Shown here piece by piece: positions 1 to 8,223 of a stretch of DNA of 64,000 bases. Numbering within the stretch: position 1 is the stretch's first letter; every line of letters begins with the position of its first letter. Position numbers and translations under genes: made by a program. Below the pieces are notes generated by a model. That model did not search any database. It saw nothing but the letters and a program-made list of their open reading frames with translations, and had not been told where the DNA came from. Origin of the DNA: an uncultured Bacteroidales bacterium (GTDB lineage: Bacteria > Bacteroidota > Bacteroidia > Bacteroidales > SZUA-534); NCBI GenBank assembly GCA_902790595.1, contig CADASL010000010.1, positions 116,396-180,395 on the forward strand, given 5' to 3'.

Positions 1-282
1 AATTTCGACGGCAAAAAGATTTTCGACCGCAAGTTCGGCGAAACTATCACGCAGCGTCCGGCGTTCTACCGGCTCTCGAGCTCGAATGTGGCTATCGGAA
101 TCACCGAAACCGAGTCGGCCAACATCTATCTTATTGATTCAAAAGGGCAGGCCCTGCCGGGATTCCCGTTGCGCGGCAAGACTCGGTTCAGCATCGGCGT
201 GATGCAGGCCGGACAGTCGTACTACAACCTGATTGTGGGCGGCAACGACCAATATTTATTCAATTACAAGATAAACAAATAG
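1..282 (+). CDS. C-terminal part of a beta-propeller-like protein (5' truncated by window)
   Basis: The frame is open from base 1 to the TAG at 280-282, so only the last 93 residues are present and the start lies outside the window. The visible part has blades of the type 'DGKKIFDRKFG...' and 'NIYLIDSKGQALPGFPLRG', the aromatic/glycine pattern of PQQ-like or VCBS-type beta-propellers. Such C-terminal propellers sit on large exported Bacteroidetes proteins, but the function cannot be told from this piece. The next gene starts 2 bases after the stop, so they are probably cotranscribed. Confidence 0.6.
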   Translation, partial: NFDGKKIFDRKFGETITQRPAFYRLSSSNVAIGITETESANIYLIDSKGQALPGFPLRGKTRFSIGVMQAGQSYYNLIVGGNDQYLFNYKINK

Positions 283-284
283 TT

Positions 285-845
285 ATGTTCGACGGACTGT
301 TTATTGTGTTTGTTGTGGCAACAGCGCTCGATGTGGTTGCACTTGGTCTTACAGCCGCCTTTCTCGATAGCCGCTGGTCGGCTGCGAACTTGCTGCTCAG
401 GTTTGCCGTCACGGTGTTGGTTGTGGCCGCGTTCTCGGCCGGTGGTTTGGTTCTGGGGCGCGTGGGCACCGCTTACGTCGATGGCCAGACAGCCACGTGG
501 TTTGCCGCCAGCCTGATGTTCCTGCTCACCATAAAGCTCGTTTACGATGGCCTGAAAACCGCGCAAATCAGGCGCAGCATCAACCCCACAATCATCAGCG
601 GGCTGCTCACGCTATCGTGCCTGACGGGCATCAACACCTTCATCTACTCAATAGGTTTCGGTCTGCTCGGAACTGGCTGCCGGCAGGTTGTGTGGTACGC
701 GCCATTGTTTCTGGCGGCACTGCTGCTGACAAGCATTTTCGGTGCCAGGCAGCAGCGGCTTCATCACGTCTACAACGGCTGGATTCAGGCCGCCGTGGCG
801 CTATTCAGTTCAATACTAATCATCTATAACAATCAAATATGCTAG
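285..845 (+). CDS. six-helix inner-membrane protein, possibly MntP-like
   Basis: This 186-residue protein is almost entirely hydrophobic, with about six membrane segments (roughly residues 2-26, 38-60, 71-90, 103-128, 138-157, 163-183). Length, helix spacing and an acidic residue in the first helix ('ALDVVALGL') resemble the manganese exporter MntP/YtaF layout. The second MntP aspartate position (in helix 4) reads 'LTGINTFIYSIG', without an acid. It may therefore be a divergent relative or an unrelated membrane protein; the similarity is an inference by eye. Its stop overlaps the start of the next gene by 7 bases, so the two are translationally coupled. Confidence 0.55.
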   Translation: MFDGLFIVFVVATALDVVALGLTAAFLDSRWSAANLLLRFAVTVLVVAAFSAGGLVLGRVGTAYVDGQTATWFAASLMFLLTIKLVYDGLKTAQIRRSINPTIISGLLTLSCLTGINTFIYSIGFGLLGTGCRQVVWYAPLFLAALLLTSIFGARQQRLHHVYNGWIQAAVALFSSILIIYNNQIC

Positions 846-1066
846 GACTACTGCTGTTTTTCGCGTTGGTTTATGTTTTCGGATTCATTGGTGTGCAGAT
901 ACTGCGCCACAAGCTGCGCAAGATGCAGCAGCGTGCCGAAGAGCGCGCCGACGAAGGCCGCACCCAGTACGCCGACGGGCAGATTATCTACTCGAAAACC
1001 GGCAACGACAGGAAACATTTCCGCCAAACCGACGGCGAATATGTTGATTATGAAGAAGTAAAGTAG
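839..1066 (+). CDS. DUF4834-like small membrane protein
   Basis: A 75-residue protein with one N-terminal membrane segment (residues 2-22), a basic/charged stretch (KLRKMQQRAEERADEGR) and a C-terminal tail ending GEYVDYEEVK. This plan (one helix, basic linker, 'YVDYEE' tail) matches the Bacteroidetes-specific DUF4834 family as I recall it; the function is unknown. It overlaps the preceding membrane-protein gene by 7 bases and is the last gene before the tRNA-Leu. Confidence 0.6.
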   Translation: MLGLLLFFALVYVFGFIGVQILRHKLRKMQQRAEERADEGRTQYADGQIIYSKTGNDRKHFRQTDGEYVDYEEVK

Positions 1067-1077
1067 TCCAAAAAAAG

Positions 1078-1108
1078 TTTGCTGGGTTACTGAATTTATC
1101 TATATTTG
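1078..1108 (+). promoter_or_regulatory. promoter of tRNA-Leu, TTTG-N19-TATATTTG
   Basis: TTTG at 1078-1081 and TATATTTG at 1101-1108 are separated by exactly 19 bases, matching the Bacteroidetes sigma-ABfr consensus (-33 TTTG, -7 TAnnTTTG). The mature tRNA begins 15 bases downstream. This is the clearest promoter in the window. Confidence 0.85.
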
Positions 1109-1122
1109 CACGCTCAAATGAA

Positions 1123-1206
1123 GCCCGGATGGCGGAATCGGTAGACGCGCTGGTCTCAAACACCAGTAGGTTCACCCCTGTGCCGGTTCGACCCCGGCTC
1201 CGGGTA
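1123..1206 (+). tRNA. tRNA-Leu (anticodon CAA)
   Basis: An 84-nt class II tRNA. The acceptor arms GCCCGGA (1123-1129) and TCCGGGT (1199-1205) pair with a terminal G-U, and the discriminator is A at 1206. The anticodon stem CTGGT/ACCAG encloses loop CTCAAAC with anticodon CAA at 1157-1159, reading UUG. The T-arm GCCGG-TTCGACC-CCGGC and the long variable arm fit tRNA-Leu. The 3' CCA is not encoded (the sequence continues CAAT). Confidence 0.96.
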
Positions 1207-1212
1207 CAATGG

Positions 1213-1247
1213 AAAAACCCTTCTGACAATTAGTCGGAAGGGTTTTT
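1213..1247. terminator. intrinsic terminator after tRNA-Leu, bidirectional
   Basis: A 15-bp stem (one G-T wobble) with 5-base loop: arms 1213-1227 and 1233-1247. It starts with five A and ends with five T, so it can serve the tRNA (+) and the radA operon (-), whose stop is at 1306. Confidence 0.9.
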
Positions 1248-1305
1248 GCTTATAGATAACTGTATGATTGACAGCAATATTTTTGCCCGAACTCGGGAGC
1301 AAGAA

Positions 1306-2670
1306 TCAATCTTTCCCGATAAACACCTTTGAAATCACCTGTTCAAGCTTGTCCACAAACTGAATGTTGATTTTGTATTTGTCCGGTTGGATGTTTTTGG
1401 GCTGGTTTGGCACGAAAATGCGTTTGTAGCCGAGTTTGTCGGCTTCGGCAATACGTTGTTCGATGCGTGCGGTGGGGCGGATTTCGCCCGATAGGCCAAC
1501 CTCACCGGCAAAGCAGTCGCCTTGCCGCAGCGGGCGGTCGACATCCGATGACAGAATGGCGCAGATGACAGATAGGTCAAGGGCGGGGTCGATGACTTTC
1601 AGACCTCCGGCAAGGTTCAGGAACACGTCTTTTGTAGCCAGCTTGAAATTGGCCTTTTTCTCCAGCACGGCCAGCAGCATATTGAGCCGGCGCGAGTCGA
1701 AACCGGTCGACGAGCGTTGTGGTGTTCCGTAAACAGCCGAGCTCACAAGCGCCTGAACCTCAACCATAAACGGACGCACGCCCTCGAGTGTGGCGGCCGT
1801 TGAGACTCCGCTGTACTGCTCGCGGTGGTTGCTCAGCAGAAATTCCGACGGATTCGGCACCTCTTGCAGGCCCTCTTCGCCCATCTCAAAAATGCCGATT
1901 TCCGACGTTGAGCCAAAACGGTTTTTGTGTGCGCGTAATATTCTGTAAAAGAAGTGGTTGTCGCCCTCAAACTGCAGCACAGTGTCCACCACGTGCTCAA
2001 GCACCTTCGGTCCGGCCAGCGAGCCGTCTTTGGTTATGTGCCCCACAATGATTACCGGTGTTGCCGTCTCCTTGGCGTATTGCTGCAGCAGTGTGGCGCA
2101 TTCGCGAATCTGCGTCACCGTGCCAGATGACGATTCAACATATTCGGTCCGCAGGGTTTGGATTGAATCCACAATCAGCAGGTCGGGCTTCAGCGAGCGG
2201 GCCTGCGCAATAATGTTTTCGCACGATATTTCGGCCAGAAAATAGATGTTGCTGTCGTTCACTTTGAGCCGTGTGGCGCGCATCTTAATCTGTTCGGCGC
2301 TCTCTTCGCCTGAGGCGTAAAGCACTGTTCCATTGAATTTTCCGGCCACTTGCAGCAGCAGAGTCGATTTGCCGATGCCGGGCTCGCCGCCAAACAGCAC
2401 CACCACTCCGGGCACCAGTCCGCCACCCAGCACGCGGTCGAATTCAGAGCTTTGAGTTGAGCTGCGCTGCTGACGGTTTTCAACAATGTCTTTAATCAGG
2501 ATTGGAGCCGACCCTGTGGCCGCTCTGCCCACCACCGATGTGGGGCGCTGGGGTTCGGCAACTTCCTCGTTGTAGGTGTTCCACTCGCCGCACGACGGGC
2601 ACCGGCCAATCCATTTGGCCGACGTTGCGCCGCAGTTGCTGCACACGTAGGTGGTTTTCAGCTTGGCCAT
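1306..2670 (-). CDS. radA: DNA repair protein RadA
   Basis: RadA is a RecA-like ATPase that promotes branch migration during recombinational repair. The 454-residue protein has the full family plan. An N-terminal zinc finger has Cys10, Cys13, Cys24 and Cys27. The Walker A motif GEPGIGKS is at 95-102, the RadA-specific KNRFG motif at 249-253, and a C-terminal Lon-protease-like domain follows. Length is normal. It is the second gene of a short operon, starting 3 bases after the stop of the lipoprotein gene at 2674-3225, and is followed by the shared terminator at 1213-1247. Confidence 0.97.
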   Translation of the reverse strand: MAKLKTTYVCSNCGATSAKWIGRCPSCGEWNTYNEEVAEPQRPTSVVGRAATGSAPILIKDIVENRQQRSSTQSSEFDRVLGGGLVPGVVVLFGGEPGIGKSTLLLQVAGKFNGTVLYASGEESAEQIKMRATRLKVNDSNIYFLAEISCENIIAQARSLKPDLLIVDSIQTLRTEYVESSSGTVTQIRECATLLQQYAKETATPVIIVGHITKDGSLAGPKVLEHVVDTVLQFEGDNHFFYRILRAHKNRFGSTSEIGIFEMGEEGLQEVPNPSEFLLSNHREQYSGVSTAATLEGVRPFMVEVQALVSSAVYGTPQRSSTGFDSRRLNMLLAVLEKKANFKLATKDVFLNLAGGLKVIDPALDLSVICAILSSDVDRPLRQGDCFAGEVGLSGEIRPTARIEQRIAEADKLGYKRIFVPNQPKNIQPDKYKINIQFVDKLEQVISKVFIGKD

Positions 2671-2673
2671 CGG

Positions 2674-3225
2674 TTAAAGTTTAACCTTCACCAGCTCGTA
2701 ACGCAGATACGCTCCGCCTTTCTCACCAGTTGGGTCTTTGCGGCGGACCAGTTTGAGTCGTTTGTTTTTCTTGATTTCGTCCATCCAGTACTCGCCGCAG
2801 ATGTCGCTGCTGCCGGCAATGTAGTGGGCGCTCTCCGACGCGTCGGGCATCAGAATGTTGACAATTTTGCCGTCGGTGTTGTACGAGAACACCTCGAAAG
2901 TTAGAGTGTCGCCGGCAATCACCTTGCGCTTGCGCGACCCCAGCATTGCGTATATTGCGCTGTCTGTCGGAACCTGTCCGTTCGACTTGCTGACAATGGT
3001 CTCCGGGTCGGGGCGGTTGCCGAGCGAGTCAACGGTTGAGACGCTGTACACCTCCAGGCGGTCGCCCGCGAAGAAAATCCAATATTTAATGTTCGTGGCC
3101 GAGTCGGGGTCGGTGAATGGAACCACTTTCCAGCTGCCGATGAGTTTGTCCTGCCGGTTGATTTTGCAGTTGGCAAAGCACAGGGCGATGATGACAAACG
3201 GTAGTATAATGCTTAACTTTTTCAT
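2674..3225 (-). CDS. lipoprotein of unknown function, upstream of radA
   Basis: A 183-residue protein with a lipoprotein signal: hydrophobic residues 5-19 followed by the lipobox 'CFANC' with Cys20. The mature part begins 'KLIGSWKVVPF', a pattern seen in small lipocalin-like Bacteroidetes lipoproteins (beta-barrel beginning with GxW). That family assignment is tentative. It precedes radA by 3 bases; the pairing with a DNA repair gene probably reflects cotranscription, not shared function. Confidence 0.7.
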   Translation of the reverse strand: MKKLSIILPFVIIALCFANCKINRQDKLIGSWKVVPFTDPDSATNIKYWIFFAGDRLEVYSVSTVDSLGNRPDPETIVSKSNGQVPTDSAIYAMLGSRKRKVIAGDTLTFEVFSYNTDGKIVNILMPDASESAHYIAGSSDICGEYWMDEIKKNKRLKLVRRKDPTGEKGGAYLRYELVKVKL

Positions 3226-3285
3226 ACAAAGAGTTTTTTGAAGCCGTTAAAAATATTAAATAATTGGTTTGCCCGATATGTTTTT

Positions 3286-3774
3286 TTACAGACCGCCTTT
3301 TTTTATTGTCGAAGTGGTTGAATATCCTTCCACAAACGGCAGTGTTAGCACTCGTCCGCCGCGCGAGGAGACAATATCATAGCCCACAATTTCCTCAACG
3401 CGGTAGTCGCCGCCTTTAACCAGAATGTCGGGTTGCACTTGTGCGATGAGGTTGTAGGGAGTGTCGTCGGCAAACATCGCAACAGCGTCAACAAAACTCA
3501 GGGCCGAAAGCACCAGAGCTCTTGCCTGCTCGTCGTTGATGGGGCGTGTGGGGCCTTTGAGCCTGCGCACCGAGGCGTCGGTGTTGAGGCCGATGATGAG
3601 CCGTGTGCCCAAATCGGCGGCTTTGGCCAGATATTCAACGTGGCCGCGGTGCAGAATGTCGAAACAACCGTTGGTGAACACCACAGTCTCGCCGTCGGAG
3701 TGCCAGCGTTCAACGGTTTCCGTCAGCGCCCGGCCGTCCAGCAGTTTCGATGTGAGTGCGCTGAAATGGCTCAT
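3286..3774 (-). CDS. rfaE2: D-glycero-beta-D-manno-heptose 1-phosphate adenylyltransferase (stand-alone RfaE2)
   Basis: This enzyme activates heptose-1-phosphate with ATP to give ADP-heptose for LPS inner core. The 162-residue protein is a single cytidylyltransferase-type domain: '[17 protein letters not shown]' (33-49) contains the nucleotide-binding HxGH at 42-45, and 'VKGGDY' and a C-terminal 'STTSTIKK' (ISSTxIxx-type motif) follow. It equals the C-terminal half of E. coli HldE; no kinase half is present here. Its ATG overlaps the TGA of panD (ATGA at 3771-3774), so translation is coupled. Confidence 0.93.
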   Translation of the reverse strand: MSHFSALTSKLLDGRALTETVERWHSDGETVVFTNGCFDILHRGHVEYLAKAADLGTRLIIGLNTDASVRRLKGPTRPINDEQARALVLSALSFVDAVAMFADDTPYNLIAQVQPDILVKGGDYRVEEIVGYDIVSSRGGRVLTLPFVEGYSTTSTIKKGGL

Positions 3775-4124
3775 TTCAAAAGCGTATTGGTTGCCGTGTC
3801 GGGGAAGATGAATGTGGGTTTGAAGCTTTTGGCCTCCTCAAAGTCCATTTGTGCGTACGAGATTATTACAACCACGTCGCCAACCACGGCCTTGCGTGCC
3901 GCCGGACCGTTGAGGCAGATACAGCCCGAGCCGCGTTTTCCTTTGATGATGTAGGTTTCGAGCCGCTCGCCATTGTTCACGTTCACAACCTGAACCTTTT
4001 CGTTTTCAATCATATTTGCGGCGTCGAGCAAATCCTCGTCGATGGTTATGCTGCCTACGTATTGCAGGTTCGCCTCTGTTACTGTAACCTTGTGAATCTT
4101 CGACTTAACAACTTCGATAGTCAT
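3771..4124 (-). CDS. panD: aspartate 1-decarboxylase proenzyme
   Basis: PanD makes beta-alanine for pantothenate and CoA by pyruvoyl-dependent decarboxylation of aspartate. The 117-residue protein carries the self-cleavage site Gly24-Ser25 in 'QYVGSITID', giving the beta chain and the pyruvoyl-bearing alpha chain. The reading frame is open far upstream (antisense to glyS), but the ATG at 4124 gives the standard length and start '[11 protein letters not shown]'. A TACCTTTG -7 box (4157-4150, minus) lies 25 bases upstream. It shares a coupled ATGA overlap with rfaE2. Confidence 0.95.
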   Translation of the reverse strand: MTIEVVKSKIHKVTVTEANLQYVGSITIDEDLLDAANMIENEKVQVVNVNNGERLETYIIKGKRGSGCICLNGPAARKAVVGDVVVIISYAQMDFEEAKSFKPTFIFPDTATNTLLK

Positions 4125-4149
4125 CGCATTGTGTTTGTTTAAACGGCCG

Positions 4150-4157
4150 CAAAGGTA
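4150..4157 (-). promoter_or_regulatory. panD: -7 box TACCTTTG for panD-rfaE2
   Basis: Read on the minus strand this is TACCTTTG, a perfect match to TAnnTTTG, 25 bases before the panD start. No clear TTTG lies at -33. It is back to back with the glyS promoter. Confidence 0.65.
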
Positions 4158-4171
4158 GTAAATGTTTTCGT

Positions 4172-4200
4172 TTTGCGTTTGGCAATTATTTCTACATTTG
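4172..4200 (+). promoter_or_regulatory. glyS: promoter of glyS, TTTG-N17-TACATTTG
   Basis: TTTG (4172-4175) and TACATTTG (4193-4200) with a 17-base spacer, followed by a roughly 40-base A+T-rich leader to the glyS ATG at 4245. The intergenic region 4125-4244 therefore holds two divergent promoters. Confidence 0.7.
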
Positions 4201-4244
4201 CAGTTCTTAAAAAAACGAATACATATTAATAATAACATATAATT

Positions 4245-5789
4245 ATGGCACAGCAAGAAGACGTTTTCAAGAAAATCGTTGCACACTGCAAGGAGTACGG
4301 ATTTGTATTCCCGAGCAGCGAGATATACGACGGACTTGGCGCCGTTTACGACTACGGTCAGAACGGTGTCGAACTCAAAAACAACATTAAACGCTACTGG
4401 TGGGACGCAATGGTCAAGCTCAACGAGAACATCGTGGGCATTGATTCGGCCATCTTTATGCACCCGACCATCTGGAAGGCATCGGGCCACGTCGATGCCT
4501 TCAACGACCCGCTCATCGACAACAAAGACAGCAAGAAACGCTACCGCGCCGACGTGCTGATTGAGGAGCAGATTGCAAAATACGACGACAAAATTGCCAA
4601 AGAGGTGGCAAAAGCCGCTAAGAAATTCGGCGATTCGTTCGATAAAGAGAAATTCCTTGCTACCAGCGTTCACTGCCAGGAGCATCAGGCCAAGCGCGAC
4701 GCTCTGCACGCACGCTACGCCAAAGCAATGAACGACAACGACTTGAATGAATTGCGTCAGATTATCATCGACGAGGAGATTGTCTGCCCAATCAGCGGAA
4801 CCAAAAACTGGACCGATGTGCGCCAGTTCAACCTGATGTTCTCGACCGAGATGGGCTCAACCGCCGAAGGCTCAATGAAGATTTTCCTGCGCCCCGAAAC
4901 GGCTCAGGGCATCTTTGTCAACTTCCTCAACGTGCAGAAGACCGGCCGTATGAAGATACCGTTTGGTATCGCACAGATTGGCAAGGCTTTCCGTAACGAG
5001 ATTGTGGCCCGTCAGTTCATCTTCCGTATGCGCGAGTTCGAGCAGATGGAGATGCAGTTCTTTGTTCGTCCGGGCGAGGAGCTCAAATGGTTCGAGCACT
5101 GGAAGAAAGTGCGCCTCAACTGGCACAAGGCTCTTGGTATGGGCGACGAGAACTACCGCTACCACGACCACGACAAGCTGGCTCACTACGCCAACGCCGC
5201 CACCGACATCGAGTTCCGTATGCCGTTCGGCTTCAAGGAGGTTGAGGGCATCCACTCACGCACCAATTTCGACCTTTCGCAGCACCAGAAATATTCGGGC
5301 AAGAAAATCCAGTATTTCGACCCCGAGCTCAACGAGAACTATGTTCCGTACGTCATCGAGACATCAATCGGTGTCGACCGAATGTTCCTGAGCATTTTGT
5401 GCGGTGCTTACACTGAGGAGGTTGTGGGCGACAACGACACCCGTGTGGTTCTGAAACTGCCCGCAGTGCTGTCGCCTGTCAAGGCCGCCATTATGCCGCT
5501 TGTGAAGAAAGACGGTCTGCCGGAGAAAGCCCGCGAGATTATCAACGACCTGAAGTTCGACTTCAACGTTCAATACGATGAGAAGGACTCCATCGGCAAG
5601 CGTTACCGCCGTCAGGATGCCATCGGCACACCGTTCTGCATCACTGTCGACCATCAGACACTCGAGGACGGCACCGTTACCATCCGCGAGCGCGACACAA
5701 TGGAGCAGGAGCGTGTTCCGGCATCGGAGCTGCGCAGCATCATCGGCAAGAAAACATCGTTTACCGAATTGTTCAAAAAACTGTCGTAA
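4245..5789 (+). CDS. glyS: glycyl-tRNA synthetase (alpha2, class IIa)
   Basis: Charges tRNA-Gly. The 514-residue protein is the single-chain dimeric GlyRS, not the alpha/beta form. It begins '[19 protein letters not shown]' (about residues 11-29), has the class II motif 2 region '[19 protein letters not shown]' (about 249-267), motif 3 'TSIGVDRMF', and a C-terminal anticodon-binding domain. Length fits Bacteroidetes GlyRS. It has its own promoter (4172-4200) and terminator (5794-5834), so it appears monocistronic. Confidence 0.97.
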   Translation: MAQQEDVFKKIVAHCKEYGFVFPSSEIYDGLGAVYDYGQNGVELKNNIKRYWWDAMVKLNENIVGIDSAIFMHPTIWKASGHVDAFNDPLIDNKDSKKRYRADVLIEEQIAKYDDKIAKEVAKAAKKFGDSFDKEKFLATSVHCQEHQAKRDALHARYAKAMNDNDLNELRQIIIDEEIVCPISGTKNWTDVRQFNLMFSTEMGSTAEGSMKIFLRPETAQGIFVNFLNVQKTGRMKIPFGIAQIGKAFRNEIVARQFIFRMREFEQMEMQFFVRPGEELKWFEHWKKVRLNWHKALGMGDENYRYHDHDKLAHYANAATDIEFRMPFGFKEVEGIHSRTNFDLSQHQKYSGKKIQYFDPELNENYVPYVIETSIGVDRMFLSILCGAYTEEVVGDNDTRVVLKLPAVLSPVKAAIMPLVKKDGLPEKAREIINDLKFDFNVQYDEKDSIGKRYRRQDAIGTPFCITVDHQTLEDGTVTIRERDTMEQERVPASELRSIIGKKTSFTELFKKLS

Positions 5790-5793
5790 AAAC

Positions 5794-5834
5794 AAAAAAC
5801 CGCAATTCACTTTATTGGCGGGTTGCGGTTTTTT
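5794..5834 (+). terminator. intrinsic terminator of glyS
   Basis: AAAAAACCGCAA (5794-5805) pairs with TTGCGGTTTTTT (5823-5834), a 12-bp stem ending in a T-run directly after the glyS stop at 5789. Confidence 0.9.
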
Positions 5835-5869
5835 TATACTTTTACCGCCTAACACAACGCATTTGCTAT

Positions 5870-6727
5870 ATGAAGAAAATAGCGTTATTTGCCATTCTTT
5901 TGATTGCTTGCGTACAGGTTGCGCAGGCGCAGACTATGCCGTTCGAAATACCGAAGGGTTACCGTTGGCAGCACCGCATCAAAGGTCCCGAATACAAGCA
6001 CAGCGAGGTGCTTGAGTTGGCTGTCGACGAATACGGAAACTACCTGGTTGCGACGTTCCGCGGCGAGAAATCATCGTTCGTCTATCTCTACGTTTACAAC
6101 CTTTACACTTGGGACGAGAAGTACAAAGTGAAACTTAACGATAACCGTTGCGAGCTCTACAACAGCTTCTTCGACGAGGAAGGCGAGTATTTCTACATCA
6201 ACACCGATGTGTTCCGCAACAAGTTCAAGAAAATCAACCTTGTGACAAACGAGATAGAGGATGTCCCGTGCTCGGCCACGCCAAAAGGTTGCCGCAAACT
6301 TGAGCAGCAGTACTATCGCGTCGACGCTTACACAATCGGCGACAACTATTTCATCTTCCGCGACGACAAGCACTTGAATTACATAAAGATATATGTGAAG
6401 AACGAGCTTTACATTCCGAAAGACCAGGAAGTTGTTGTTGACCCCGTGAAAGGCGGTTTGATAATGATCACCCCGCAAGACATTCGCGACCTTGAGGCAG
6501 GGCAGGAGATTATGAAAGGAGACATTCCAATTTTCTACGACCCCAAGTCGGTTGACGCCGACGGCAATGTGATTCCGTACGTTCAAGACGAATTTTCGAC
6601 ATATAAAATAAGACTTACGCCAATTGACATTGGAAAACTGAAAAAAAAGATTAGTTTTGTTTACGACAAATTGGTTGTAAAATTGGATTTGGACGCCCTT
6701 GAGGCCGAACAAAACGCTAACAATTAA
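5870..6727 (+). CDS. secreted protein of unknown function
   Basis: A 285-residue protein with a clear signal peptide (MKKIALFAILLIACVQVAQA, cut before QTMPF). The mature part is rich in aromatic beta-strand segments ('YLYVYNLYTWDEKYKV', 'EYFYINTDVF'), which suggests a beta-sheet or propeller-like fold. I recognise no family. It is followed after 10 bases by another small secreted protein, likely in one transcript ending at the 7203-7229 terminator. The gene is somewhat richer in A+T toward its end (6590-6727). Confidence 0.75.
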   Translation: MKKIALFAILLIACVQVAQAQTMPFEIPKGYRWQHRIKGPEYKHSEVLELAVDEYGNYLVATFRGEKSSFVYLYVYNLYTWDEKYKVKLNDNRCELYNSFFDEEGEYFYINTDVFRNKFKKINLVTNEIEDVPCSATPKGCRKLEQQYYRVDAYTIGDNYFIFRDDKHLNYIKIYVKNELYIPKDQEVVVDPVKGGLIMITPQDIRDLEAGQEIMKGDIPIFYDPKSVDADGNVIPYVQDEFSTYKIRLTPIDIGKLKKKISFVYDKLVVKLDLDALEAEQNANN

Positions 6728-6737
6728 ACTATTGAAG

Positions 6738-7178
6738 ATGAAACACTTTTTTCTGATATGCCTTGCATTACTGATGTTTGCCGGACACAGCTATGCCCAA
6801 TGCGATCAGGCTTTCATCGACAAATGTTCGTCGGCAAATGGCGCTGCGGTTAAATATGTAAAGCATTTCCGCATCAGATTTACCGAGGCAATGAAGGGAA
6901 AAAGCGTGTCGGAAGGCAAATTCTCGGTTATGTTGAGCAAAGGAAGCCACTACCGCTTCTATGTTTGTAACGACGAGAGCAAACCCGGCCATACGGTTGT
7001 TGAACTGTCGAGTGACGCCGCAGGAAAAATTGGCGGCAACATCAACCCGACCACCGGCGCCGAATATCCGGCATTTGACTATATATGCCAAAAAACAGGT
7101 CCCTACTACCTTAAGATGTTCTTTAAGGACGGCAAAGAGGGTTGCGGAGTATGTGTGATGACGCTTGTGACTAATTGA
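6738..7178 (+). CDS. small secreted protein of unknown function
   Basis: A 146-residue protein with signal peptide MKHFFLICLALLMFAGHSYA cut before QCDQAF. The frame is open 39 bases further upstream, inside the preceding gene, but the ATG at 6738 is the one that gives a proper signal peptide. The mature part has six cysteines, which could form disulfides, and a C-terminal pattern 'YYLKMFFKDGKEGCGVCVM' that looks like a beta-sandwich strand pair. No family recognised. Cotranscribed with the gene ending at 6727. Confidence 0.75.
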   Translation: MKHFFLICLALLMFAGHSYAQCDQAFIDKCSSANGAAVKYVKHFRIRFTEAMKGKSVSEGKFSVMLSKGSHYRFYVCNDESKPGHTVVELSSDAAGKIGGNINPTTGAEYPAFDYICQKTGPYYLKMFFKDGKEGCGVCVMTLVTN

Positions 7179-7202
7179 CGAAGTTGTTTTTTCATAGTTA
7201 GG

Positions 7203-7229
7203 GGGACGACGCAAATCGTCCCTTTTTTT
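7203..7229 (+). terminator. intrinsic terminator
   Basis: GGGACGA (7203-7209) and TCGTCCC (7216-7222) with a 6-base loop, followed by seven T. It ends the 5870-7178 pair of secreted-protein genes. Confidence 0.9.
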
Positions 7230-7310
7230 GTTTAATGTGGGGGCGGAAACCTCCTTTTTCGAGCCAAAAACTTTTAGAAAAATTCGCGTTCAGCCACTTA
7301 ATATTTTTAC

Positions 7311-7318
7311 TATCTTTG
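7311..7318 (+). promoter_or_regulatory. -7 box TATCTTTG
   Basis: Perfect TAnnTTTG match 29 bases before the ATG at 7348; the -33 region (about 7288) has only a partial TTTG. Confidence 0.6.
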
Positions 7319-7347
7319 TGGCCTAAAACTGCACATAATATTTTGGG

Positions 7348-8148
7348 ATGGAAAAGAAAAAGGTGTTGTTCGTTTCGCAGGAGATAACCCCCTATTTACC
7401 AGAGACTGAGATATCAAAAATCAGTCGCGAATTACCACAAGGAATACAGGAACGCGGAAAGGAAATTCGCACATTTATGCCACGATATGGCTGTGTGAAC
7501 GAGCGTCGCAATCAGTTGCACGAGGTTATCAGGCTTACGGGAATGAACCTTATTATTGACGACACCGACCATCCGCTGATTATCAAAGTGGCCTCAATAC
7601 AATCGGCCCGTATGCAGATTTATTTCATCGACAACGAGGATTATTTCCAACGCAAGGCTGTTTTGAAGAACGCCGAAGGTGAGTTTTTTGAGGACAACGA
7701 CGAGCGAGCGATGTTCTTCGCCCGTGGTGTGCTCGAAACGGTTCAGAAACTGCGTTGGTCGCCCGATGTAATCCATTGCCACGGCTGGTTCACATCGTTT
7801 GTGCCAATCTATGTGAAACGCACTTTCCGCGACAATCCGCTTTTCAGCAACTCAAAAGTGGTTATGTCGTTGTACGATAATGAGTTCACTAATCCGCTCA
7901 ATCCGCAACTGAAAAGCAAGTTGGTTTACGATTCAATCTCTGAGAAAGATGTTGAGAAGTTGGCCAACCCGACTTACGAGAACCTCTCGAAGTTCGCCAT
8001 CGATTTCTCTGACGGTGTGATTTTCGGAAGCGAGAAGATTAACAGCGAGGTTGCCAGCTACGCGAAATCGTCGGGCAAGCCGATGCTTGAATATCAAGCT
8101 CCCGAGTCGTATATGGACGCTTTCAATGATTTTTACGACAATCTTTAA
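7348..8148 (+). CDS. short glycogen/starch synthase-like protein (GT5 N-terminal domain only), probably not catalytic
   Basis: The 266 residues follow the N-terminal Rossmann domain of GT5 glycogen/starch synthases: 'KVLFVSQEITPYLP' at the start, then 'WSPDVIHCHGWFTSFVPIYVK' with the conserved DxxHxHxW region. The protein stops where the second, ADP-glucose-binding domain should begin; full enzymes are near 480 residues. The N-terminal KxGGL sugar-nucleotide motif is replaced by 'KISRELPQG'. Bacteroidetes genomes commonly carry such a short paralogue near pantothenate genes, so this is a conserved protein and not a broken gene. Its role is unknown. It has its own -7 box (7311-7318) and terminator (8171-8200). 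Confidence 0.8.
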   Translation: MEKKKVLFVSQEITPYLPETEISKISRELPQGIQERGKEIRTFMPRYGCVNERRNQLHEVIRLTGMNLIIDDTDHPLIIKVASIQSARMQIYFIDNEDYFQRKAVLKNAEGEFFEDNDERAMFFARGVLETVQKLRWSPDVIHCHGWFTSFVPIYVKRTFRDNPLFSNSKVVMSLYDNEFTNPLNPQLKSKLVYDSISEKDVEKLANPTYENLSKFAIDFSDGVIFGSEKINSEVASYAKSSGKPMLEYQAPESYMDAFNDFYDNL

Positions 8149-8170
8149 GCCTCAAAGGCAAAAAATAAGT

Positions 8171-8200
8171 AAGGCGGATTTTCAGGTCCGCCTTTATTTT
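8171..8200 (+). terminator. intrinsic terminator
   Basis: AAGGCGGA (8171-8178) and TCCGCCTT (8187-8194) with an 8-base loop, followed by TATTTTTC. It ends the GT5-like gene; convergent with the phosphatase gene ending at 8224. Confidence 0.85.
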
Positions 8201-8223
8201 TCTCTAAGCTATACTCGAAAGAT

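Noticed and set aside
3286..3774. Pantothenate synthetase PanC, suggested by the panD neighbour and the HxGH motif
   Set aside because: Length 162 and the '[14 protein letters not shown]', 'VKGGDY' motifs are those of RfaE2; PanC is about 280 residues with a different motif set.
4125..4709. 195-codon N-terminal extension of panD
   Set aside because: It would run antisense through glyS and past both promoters; PanD is always about 115-130 residues and the ATG at 4124 gives that.
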